Positions 53,343-60,750 of a stretch of DNA of 64,000 nucleotides are shown here, in pieces. Source of the DNA: Mycetocola zhadangensis. Its GTDB lineage: Bacteria; Actinomycetota; Actinomycetes; Actinomycetales; Microbacteriaceae. Within the stretch, counting starts at the first letter, position 1. Each line of letters starts with the position of its first letter. The stretch lies in assembly GCF_003668565.1 (NCBI RefSeq), contig NZ_RCWJ01000001.1, positions 620,001 to 684,000 of the forward strand, written 5' to 3'. The notes under the pieces were generated by a model. That model was not told the origin of the DNA. It worked only from the letters and a program-made list of their open reading frames with translations, and did not search any database. The translations under genes were made by a program, and so were the position numbers.

Positions 53343-55181
53343 GTGCGATTCGTACTCGCTATTGTGGCGTTCGTTGTTGCCGCGACCATGATTGTGCTCG
53401 GCATCGCTCAGCGCACCGTCTTTCTCGGTCCGTCCACCTACGCCGTCGAGACCACCGTTAAAGGCGACCTGCCGTACACCGTGATCGGTGGTGACGTCCT
53501 CGTTTCGGAAGTCGGCCAGCAAACGCTGACGGTCTCCGGCAGTGACAGCGTCTTCGTGTCCTATGGCAGGACGGCGGATGTAGCCGCATGGCTGGGCGAC
53601 GCGTCGTACAACAGGTTGTCCCTGGACGATGAGACCGGGAAGCTCGTTAGCTCGGTGGTCACCCCCGAGGAAGCGGACGATGAAGACGCAGCCCCCGAGG
53701 ATGCCGCTCCGCTCACCGATGAGGAGAAGGCGGCTCAGGCAGTGCTCGATGACCCTCGAGGGTCCGACCTGTGGCTGGCCGAAAACTCGGAAGAAGCTGC
53801 AGTTCTCACCACCATCAACGTGCCAGAAGACGTCAGCGTCCTCATCGCATCGAATGGTACGGAGCCGGCCCCGTCCAAGGTTTCCGTCTCCTGGCCGCTC
53901 GACAACAGGACCCCGTGGGCCGGTCCGTTGATCACGGCGGGAATCGTCTTGCTTCTTGTCGGGCTCGCGCTTTACCTGCTCGGAATCAACCACATGCGTA
54001 AGAGTCGCGGGCCGCGCCGTAAAGGCATCAGCGCTGGACCCGGAATGGAGAAAATGCCGAAGGTGCCCAAGCCATCGCGTTACAAGTCCGACAAACGACA
54101 CGGAAGCGCTCCGAAGCGTTCGCGGAGCCGGTCCATGATCGCTCTGGTACCCATCGCGCTGGTCTCGTCGCTCGCCTTAAGCGGTTGTTCTGCAGGATTC
54201 TGGCCGGACCTCGCACCTGACGCGTCGCCGTCAGCGACGCCGACCGCAACAGAGCTGGACGCCGAGCAGGAGGACGATCAGCCTGCCCCCGCCGTCACCG
54301 CTCCGCAGCTGGAACGGATCACAGCACGCATCTCGACGACCACTCTCGAAGCGGACCAGGCACTGAACGCTGACCTCGCCGCTACCCGTTTCGTCGGTCC
54401 CGCGCTCGACGAGCGCAAGGGCAACTATGCCATCCGGGCGAAAATCCCCGAGTACGCTGCGTCGCCAGTAATCCCGTCGGCGCCGGGCGGGCTCACATTG
54501 CCTCAGGCGACCGATACCTGGCCGCGAACGGTGATGAGTGTCGTCCAGGATGAAGCCAACCCGACGTCGGCTCCAACGGCCATGGTGCTCGTTCAGGCGA
54601 CGCCGCGGTCAAACTATCAGGTCGAGTACGCCATGCGTCTCGAGCCGCAAGCGGAGATCCCCGAAGTGGCACCCGCCACGATCGGAGCGGCGCAACTGCC
54701 GCCGGATTCGTCGTTCCTTCTGCTTCCCCCGAACAAGCTCGCCGCAGCATACGCGGACGTCATCACCAACGGTGAGAACAGTGAGTTCGCATCACTCTTT
54801 GATGCTGAAGGAGACACCCTTCGAGGCGTCATTGCTTCTGACCGCGAAGCCAAGAAGGCTGCGCTTCCCACCACGGCGTCCATCGAGTTCTCTGTCGCGG
54901 CGGGTGAGGCGCCCCCTGTCGCTTTGGCCACGAACGAGTCGGGTGCCCTTGTGTCTGTCAACATCGCCGAAACCGAGGTCGTGAAGCCCCTCGAGGTTGG
55001 TGCCAAAATTAAGCCATCAGGCGCGGTAGCCGCGCTGAGTGGACTCACGGAAACGGAGAAGGGCGTGCAATCGACCTACAGTGACCAGCTTCTGTTTTAC
55101 GTGCCCCCGGCAGGGAGCAGCGACCAGATCAGGCTGCTCGGCTTCAGCCAGGGCCTGACCGCAGCGGCGGAACTCGCATGA
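53343..55181 (+). CDS. membrane protein with an internal lipobox
   Basis: 612 residues. GTG start with AAGGAGA upstream. Order: membrane helix at 3-22, extracytoplasmic acidic domain, second helix at about 200-222, a very basic cytoplasmic linker (about 223-262), then MIALVPIALVSSLALSGCSAG (shown here without its last residues) at 265, which looks like a complete lipoprotein signal with lipobox LSGC, followed by a Ser/Ala/Thr-rich external domain to the end. It may be a fused pair or a two-pass protein. Function unknown; the stop overlaps the thioredoxin-TPR start (ATGA). Confidence 0.75.
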   Translation: MRFVLAIVAFVVAATMIVLGIAQRTVFLGPSTYAVETTVKGDLPYTVIGGDVLVSEVGQQTLTVSGSDSVFVSYGRTADVAAWLGDASYNRLSLDDETGKLVSSVVTPEEADDEDAAPEDAAPLTDEEKAAQAVLDDPRGSDLWLAENSEEAAVLTTINVPEDVSVLIASNGTEPAPSKVSVSWPLDNRTPWAGPLITAGIVLLLVGLALYLLGINHMRKSRGPRRKGISAGPGMEKMPKVPKPSRYKSDKRHGSAPKRSRSRSMIALVPIALVSSLALSGCSAGFWPDLAPDASPSATPTATELDAEQEDDQPAPAVTAPQLERITARISTTTLEADQALNADLAATRFVGPALDERKGNYAIRAKIPEYAASPVIPSAPGGLTLPQATDTWPRTVMSVVQDEANPTSAPTAMVLVQATPRSNYQVEYAMRLEPQAEIPEVAPATIGAAQLPPDSSFLLLPPNKLAAAYADVITNGENSEFASLFDAEGDTLRGVIASDREAKKAALPTTASIEFSVAAGEAPPVALATNESGALVSVNIAETEVVKPLEVGAKIKPSGAVAALSGLTETEKGVQSTYSDQLLFYVPPAGSSDQIRLLGFSQGLTAAAELA

Positions 55182-56155
55182 GCGGCGTCCAGCCCGGGCC
55201 GTCTGCCCTGAACGGCGCCGCGCTTCGCGGCGCAGTCGACCTGTCCAGCCTGGTAAATCGACCACCAGCAGGAGCGCAAGCTGCCGCGACACCGGCGCCT
55301 GGTGCACCTGGTACACCTGGCACGGTCGACGTGCCGTCGCTCGTGCTCGATGGAACTGACGAGAATTTCGCGCAGTTCCTCGAGATCTCGCAGCAGGTGC
55401 CCGTCATCGTCGACCTCTGGGCCGAATGGTGCGGCCCGTGTAAGCAGCTTTCGCCCGTCCTGGAGAAGCTCATCGCCGAATACGGCGGCAGGCTCCTTCT
55501 CGTGAAGGTGGACGTGGACGCGAACCCGCAGCTGACGCAGGCGTTCCAGGCGCAGTCCATTCCCGCCGTGGTCGCGCTCATCGGTGGTCGTCCTCTGCAA
55601 CTTTTCGCCGGTGCGATCCCCGAACAGCAGGTTCGGGAGGTCTTCGAACAGGTACTCCAGGCTGCGGCACAGACCGGAGTCGTGTCGACGGCTGTCGTCG
55701 CGGGGCAGCCGGTCGAAGAGGCCGAACCAGTCGAGCCGCCACTTCCGCCCCTTCACGCTGAAGCGTACGAGGCGATCGAGGCAGGCGATTATCCCCGAGC
55801 GATCGCTGCGTATTCGAAGGCCATTGCACAGAGCCCGCTCGACAAGATGGCAATCGCCGGCCTGGCCCAGGTGAGCCTGTTGCACAGGCTCGAGGGCAAG
55901 ACCATTGAACAGATCCGTTCAGCTGCGGCTGCCCAGCCGGATGACCTGGCCGCGCAGCTCGACGTCGTTGACCTCGACCTGTCGGGTGGACACGTTGAGG
56001 ACGCATTTGACCGGCTCCTCACCCTGTTCGAGACCGCGGACGCCGAGGAGCGCACCGTGATTCGCACACGCCTCCTGGACCTGTTCGAGGTTGTCGGTGT
56101 CACCGATCCTCGTGTCGGTCGTGCGCGTGCGCGACTGACCAACCTGCTCTACTAG
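55178..56155 (+). CDS. thioredoxin-TPR protein (CnoX/YbbN-like)
   Basis: 325 residues. A Pro/Ala-rich N-terminus, a thioredoxin domain (about 50-155) with active site WAEWCGPCKQL, and C-terminal TPR-like helices (about 185-325). In E. coli CnoX is a chaperedoxin that protects proteins from chlorine stress and lacks the full CxxC; here both cysteines are present, so redox activity is likely. Coupled by ATGA overlap to the upstream membrane protein. Confidence 0.88.
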   Translation: MSGVQPGPSALNGAALRGAVDLSSLVNRPPAGAQAAATPAPGAPGTPGTVDVPSLVLDGTDENFAQFLEISQQVPVIVDLWAEWCGPCKQLSPVLEKLIAEYGGRLLLVKVDVDANPQLTQAFQAQSIPAVVALIGGRPLQLFAGAIPEQQVREVFEQVLQAAAQTGVVSTAVVAGQPVEEAEPVEPPLPPLHAEAYEAIEAGDYPRAIAAYSKAIAQSPLDKMAIAGLAQVSLLHRLEGKTIEQIRSAAAAQPDDLAAQLDVVDLDLSGGHVEDAFDRLLTLFETADAEERTVIRTRLLDLFEVVGVTDPRVGRARARLTNLLY

Positions 56156-56175
56156 AACCACAACACGACAAACCT

Positions 56176-56225
56176 CCGGCCGAGAAGATCCCGTTTTCAG
56201 GATCGACTCGGCCGGAGCTTTTGTG
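56176..56225 (+). terminator. terminator after the thioredoxin-TPR gene
   Basis: Perfect 11-bp arms CTCCGGCCGAG and CTCGGCCGGAG followed by CTTTT. The loop itself contains a small GATCC/GGATC hairpin. It separates this gene from the convergent glgB. Confidence 0.85.
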
Positions 56226-56239
56226 TGTCTGGCGAACGT

Positions 56240-58576
56240 TTAGCGTCGAAGCCGGAGCCAGATGCTTCCCAGCGGCGGCAGCGTAACCTCGGCGGATGCC
56301 GGACGACCGCCCCACGCCACATCTGTTGCGGTGACCGACCCCATATTTCCCACACCTGAACCGCCGTAATGGGCGGCGTCTGTGTTGAGGAGTTCTTCCC
56401 ACTCTCCGGCCTCCGGCAGCGCGATCCGATGAGAGTTGAGTGCGACACCCGAGAAGTTGAGCAGGACGGCGATCGTGTTGCCTTCGTTGTCGCGGCGGAG
56501 GAACGACAGCACGCTGTTCTCGGCATCTCCTCCGTCGATCAGTTCGAAACCGCTCGGGTCGTTGTCGAGCGCCCAGAGCGCCGGGTTTTCCTTGTAGACA
56601 GCGTTGAGCTGGCCGACGAGGTTGAACAGGCCCTGGTGAGCCGGCTGGTCGAGGATCCACCAGTCGAGCCCCCGTGCCTCAGACCATTCGGACGGCTGCC
56701 CGAATTCCTGGCCCATGAACAGCAGTTGCTTCCCGGGGTGCGCCCACATGAACGCAAGGAACACTCGAACGTTGGCGAGCTTCTGCCAGTGGTCGCCAGG
56801 CATGCGCGACAGCAGCGAGCCCTTGCCATGCACGACCTCGTCGTGGCTGATCGGCAGCAGGAAGTTCTCACTGAACGCGTACACGAAGGTGAACGTGAGC
56901 TCCCCATGGTGGTGCGTGCGGTACATCGGGTCCTGTTGCATGTACTGGAGGGTGTCGTTCATCCAGCCCATGTTCCACTTGATACCGAAGCCGAGCCCGC
57001 CGCCTGAGGTGGCCTTCGTCACACCGGGCCAGCTGGTCGACTCTTCGGCGATCATCACGACACCGGGGTTGCGCTTGTACGCTGTCGCGTTCGCTTCCTG
57101 CAGCAGGCTGATGGCTTGGAGGTTCTCCCGCCCGCCGTGCTCGTTCGGCACCCACTGTCCCTCTTCCCTCGAATAGTCGAGGTAGAGCATCGAGGCAACA
57201 GCGTCGACGCGAAGCCCGTCAACGTGAAACTCCTCCAGCCAGTACAGCGCGTTGGCGACGAGGAAGTTGCGCACCTGGCTGTTGCCGAAGTTGAAGATGT
57301 ACGTGCCCCAGTCCTTGTGCTCGCCGAGCCGCGGGTCGGGGTGCTCGTACAGGGCCTGTCCGTCGAAACGCCCAAGGGCCCACTCGTCTGTGGCGAAGTG
57401 TCCAGGCACCCAGTCCATCAGCACGCCGATGCCGGCCTGGTGCAGACGGTCGATGAGGTATTTGAGGTCGTCGGGGTGGCCGAACCGGTTGGTCGGCGCG
57501 TAGTAGCCGCTGATCTGATAGCCCCATGAACCGCCATACGGATGCTCCGCGAGGGGCATGAATTCGACGTGCGTGTAATTGAGGGCGCGCAGGTACTCGA
57601 TCAACGGGTCAGCGAGGTCACGGTATCCGTGGCCGGGTCGCCAGGAGCCGAGGTGCATCTCATAGATGCTCATCGGCCCGTTGTGAGGGTTGTTTGACGC
57701 GCGGTGCTCGAGCCACTCCGAGTCGGACCAGGTGTGCGTCGACTCTCCGACCACGGATGCCGTGAGTGGGGGAGTCTCGGTGAACCGTGCCATCGGGTCG
57801 GCGCGGCGTACCCATTCGCCGTTGGCTCCGAGAATCTCGAACTTGTACTTGGCGCCAGCGGCAACCTCAGGGACAAAGATCTCCCAGACTCCGGTCGGAC
57901 CCATATTGCGCATCGAATGCGACGGGCCGTACCAGCCGTTGAAGTCGCCGATTACTCGGACAGCGCGGGCGTGAGGTGCCCAGACGGTGAACGCTGTGCC
58001 TACGACGGGGTCGCCGAAGGACGCCTGTGTCGTGAGGCGGGCGCCAAGGGCCTGCCAGAGTTCCTCGTGCCGACCCTCGCCGATCAGGTGGAGGTCGAGT
58101 TCGCCAATGGTCGGCGGGAACCGGTAGGGGTCGTCCGATGTCCAGGGCGAACCGTTCTCGTAGGTGGCACGCACACGGTAGTCGGCGAAACCATAGGAAT
58201 GGCTTCCGGCCCAGATTCCACCGTAGAGGTGCTCGAGTTCAACTTCCTCACCGGTGGAGAGGACGGCGGTCACCGTTGAAGCGAGCGGCCGGAGCACACG
58301 AATGACCGTCCGGGCTCCTGCGGAGTGCTGTCCCAAAACGGAGTGCGGGTCATAGTAGGCGCCCGAAGCTACAGCTTCGAGGACCGATTCGTCTGGAACC
58401 GGGGCGCTCTCAACGTCAGAAGCGGAATCGGCGCTGCTGACAGCATCCGTCACCGCCTCGACCTGGGGCTTCTCAACGACCGGCTTCGCGGCATGCGTCT
58501 GGTTCACCTGCTGGGAGGGCGATTCTGTTACCGGGTCTTTCGGTGCATCAGGGGTCGGGTTTGTGGGGTCTGTCAC
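56240..58576 (-). CDS. glgB: 1,4-alpha-glucan branching enzyme
   Basis: Makes alpha-1,6 branches in glycogen and related glucans (family knowledge). 778 residues. A disordered Pro/Ala/Val N-terminus precedes N1/CBM48-like domains and the GH13 barrel with HVEFMPLAEHPYGGSWGYQ, catalytic Asp in VDGLRVDAVASM, Glu in MIAEESTSWP and the SHDEVVHGKGS motif. The GTG overlaps the end of glgE by 4 bp, so the two work together. Confidence 0.97.
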   Translation of the reverse strand: MTDPTNPTPDAPKDPVTESPSQQVNQTHAAKPVVEKPQVEAVTDAVSSADSASDVESAPVPDESVLEAVASGAYYDPHSVLGQHSAGARTVIRVLRPLASTVTAVLSTGEEVELEHLYGGIWAGSHSYGFADYRVRATYENGSPWTSDDPYRFPPTIGELDLHLIGEGRHEELWQALGARLTTQASFGDPVVGTAFTVWAPHARAVRVIGDFNGWYGPSHSMRNMGPTGVWEIFVPEVAAGAKYKFEILGANGEWVRRADPMARFTETPPLTASVVGESTHTWSDSEWLEHRASNNPHNGPMSIYEMHLGSWRPGHGYRDLADPLIEYLRALNYTHVEFMPLAEHPYGGSWGYQISGYYAPTNRFGHPDDLKYLIDRLHQAGIGVLMDWVPGHFATDEWALGRFDGQALYEHPDPRLGEHKDWGTYIFNFGNSQVRNFLVANALYWLEEFHVDGLRVDAVASMLYLDYSREEGQWVPNEHGGRENLQAISLLQEANATAYKRNPGVVMIAEESTSWPGVTKATSGGGLGFGIKWNMGWMNDTLQYMQQDPMYRTHHHGELTFTFVYAFSENFLLPISHDEVVHGKGSLLSRMPGDHWQKLANVRVFLAFMWAHPGKQLLFMGQEFGQPSEWSEARGLDWWILDQPAHQGLFNLVGQLNAVYKENPALWALDNDPSGFELIDGGDAENSVLSFLRRDNEGNTIAVLLNFSGVALNSHRIALPEAGEWEELLNTDAAHYGGSGVGNMGSVTATDVAWGGRPASAEVTLPPLGSIWLRLRR

Positions 58577-60639
58577 TGGTTCAGCTCCTCAACGTGGAAG
58601 ATGTGTACCGGTTCGACGAATGCGTCGAGCCGGACGAAGTTGTCTGTTCCCCATTGCCAGCTGTTGCCGGTGACGAGGTCCGTCACGCGGTACGGGGTGC
58701 CGAGCGGGATACCGAACGCGGTCGAGTCGATGTGAACCGTGGTCTCGCGAACCGAGTGAGGGTCGACGTTGGCGACAACCAGGATGGTGTCGGAGTTGCC
58801 AGACGGTGTGAATGCACCGTCGAGGTGCTTGCTGTAGACAAGGATCGAGTCGTCATCGCTCGAGTGCAGCGTGAGGTTGCGCAGCTGCTGCAGGGCCGGG
58901 TGCTCCCTGCGGATCGTGTTGAGTATGCCCAGGTAGATCGAGAGCGATCGCCCTGCGGCTTCGGCAGCAGCGAAGTCGCGTGGCTTGTACTCGTACTTCT
59001 CGTTGTCGATATTCTCCTCTGCGCCGGGACGGGCCACGTTCTCGAACAACTCGAACCCGGAGTAGACACCCCAGGTTGGCGCCGCAGTCGCGGCAAGGGC
59101 TGCCCTGATGGTGAACGCGGCTGGACCACCGAACTGGAGATACTCGGTGAGAATGTCCGGCGTGTTCACGAAGAGGTTGGGGCGGAGGAAATCGGCCGTT
59201 TCGGTCGAGATGCTCGTGAAGAATTCCTCGAGCTCTTCCTTCGTGTTGCGCCAGGTGAAATAGGTGTAGCTCTGCTGGAAGCCGACCCGGGCGAGCGCCT
59301 GCATCATGGCCGGACGGGTGAACGCCTCTGCCAGGAAGATGACGTCGGGCTCCTCAGCGTTCACAGTGGCGATGAGCCACTCCCAGAACTCGACGGGTTT
59401 AGTGTGCGGATTGTCGACCCGGAAGATCTTCACGCCGAGCGAGATCCAGTAACGCACGATACGGAGGACCTCCGCGCGGATGCCTTCGGGATCGTTGTCG
59501 AAGTTGACCGGGTAGATGTCCTGGTACTTCTTTGGCGGGTTCTCGGCGTACGCGATGGACCCGTCTGGGAGGGTCGTGAACCACTCGGGGTGCTCGATGA
59601 CCCACGGGTGGTCGGGCGAGGCCTGGAGAGCCAGATCGATGCCGACTTCGATCTGTTTCTTCGCGGCCTGGCCCAAGAACCAGGTGAAGTCCTCGACGGT
59701 ACCAAGATCCGGGTGGATGGTGTCGTGTCCACCGGAGGGGGAACCGATCGCCCACGGCGAACCTGGGTCGTGCTCACCCGGATTGAGGGTGTTGTTCGGA
59801 CCCTTGCGGAATGAGGTACCGATGGGGTGAATCGGCGGCAGGTACAGCACGTCGAAGCCCATTGCCGCGACCGCGCTGAGGCGCTTTGCCGCTGTGCGGA
59901 AGGTCCCGGACTGCCAGGAGCCGTCTTTGCGCTGCTTCGCGCCCTCCGAACGTGGGAAGAATTCATACCAGGAGCCGGAGCCCGCGCGAGCGCGTTCGAC
60001 CCGCATTTCGGCTGGCTCGGACTCGCTGGCCAGTCCTCTGATCGGGCGGACTTGCATGATGCGCTCGAGTTCGGGATCCGAAAGAACGGCGAAGCGAACC
60101 TCGTCGCCAGCAGAGACGTCCAGAAGTGATTCTGCGGCGGTGGCAAGGGCATCGCGCTCGCGGACGGGGCGGTTCTTGTCTGTCGCCGCGCGAGCAAGGA
60201 GTTCGGCACCCATCGTGTACATGAGCTCGACGTCGATGCCTGCGGGGATCTTGATCTCGGCGTTGTGCCGCCAGGTTTCCCACTCGTCGGCGTACGCGCG
60301 CACCGAGAAGGTCCACGTTCCCACCGATGTGACCTGGGCGAGCGTTGAATAATCATCGAGACCGACGGTCACGAGGCGCATTGGATGTCTGTGCGTACGC
60401 CCCGATGGGTCGGTGAGCAACAGCTCGACGCCGATGCTGTCGTGCCCCTCTCGGAATGCCGTCGCACCGAACGGAATCACCTCGCCGACGTAGCCACGGG
60501 CCGGCCATCGGCCGCCTGAGACAACGGGGGAGAGGCCGAGCACGGGAATGCGCCCGATTCCTCGTGCGGGAGCGGATGGTCTGGTTTCTGCTGCACGTGG
60601 GGCTGACGCCGCCGCTGTGCTCGATGCTTTCTTCGCCAC
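58573..60639 (-). CDS. glgE: alpha-1,4-glucan:maltose-1-phosphate maltosyltransferase
   Basis: Extends alpha-glucan with maltosyl units from maltose 1-phosphate (GlgE pathway, known from mycobacteria and streptomycetes). 688 residues, GH13_3. Catalytic Asp in FRVDNPHTKP and Glu in FLAEAFTRP; the substrate-binding stretch PPKKYQDIYPVNFDND is typical. Together with GlgB it builds branched glucan. Other pathway genes (treS, pep2, glgC, glgM) are not in this window. Confidence 0.97.
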   Translation of the reverse strand: MAKKASSTAAASAPRAAETRPSAPARGIGRIPVLGLSPVVSGGRWPARGYVGEVIPFGATAFREGHDSIGVELLLTDPSGRTHRHPMRLVTVGLDDYSTLAQVTSVGTWTFSVRAYADEWETWRHNAEIKIPAGIDVELMYTMGAELLARAATDKNRPVRERDALATAAESLLDVSAGDEVRFAVLSDPELERIMQVRPIRGLASESEPAEMRVERARAGSGSWYEFFPRSEGAKQRKDGSWQSGTFRTAAKRLSAVAAMGFDVLYLPPIHPIGTSFRKGPNNTLNPGEHDPGSPWAIGSPSGGHDTIHPDLGTVEDFTWFLGQAAKKQIEVGIDLALQASPDHPWVIEHPEWFTTLPDGSIAYAENPPKKYQDIYPVNFDNDPEGIRAEVLRIVRYWISLGVKIFRVDNPHTKPVEFWEWLIATVNAEEPDVIFLAEAFTRPAMMQALARVGFQQSYTYFTWRNTKEELEEFFTSISTETADFLRPNLFVNTPDILTEYLQFGGPAAFTIRAALAATAAPTWGVYSGFELFENVARPGAEENIDNEKYEYKPRDFAAAEAAGRSLSIYLGILNTIRREHPALQQLRNLTLHSSDDDSILVYSKHLDGAFTPSGNSDTILVVANVDPHSVRETTVHIDSTAFGIPLGTPYRVTDLVTGNSWQWGTDNFVRLDAFVEPVHIFHVEELNQ

Positions 60640-60738
60640 GGTCCGACCGTACCGCGAATAGCGAGCTCAGTGATGAGCCTTGACCAAACTGCTTCGACCC
60701 AATAGGGCGAGTGTTGACTTCGAACGCCCTCCCACCCT

Positions 60739-60744
60739 TAGGCT
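60739..60744 (+). promoter_or_regulatory. -10 box of glgP (leaderless) with -35 at 60714
   Basis: TAGGCT ends 6 nt before the GTG start; TTGACT at 60714-60719 is a good -35 with 19-bp spacing. The clearest full promoter of this class in the window. Confidence 0.6.
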
Positions 60745-60750
60745 GAACGC

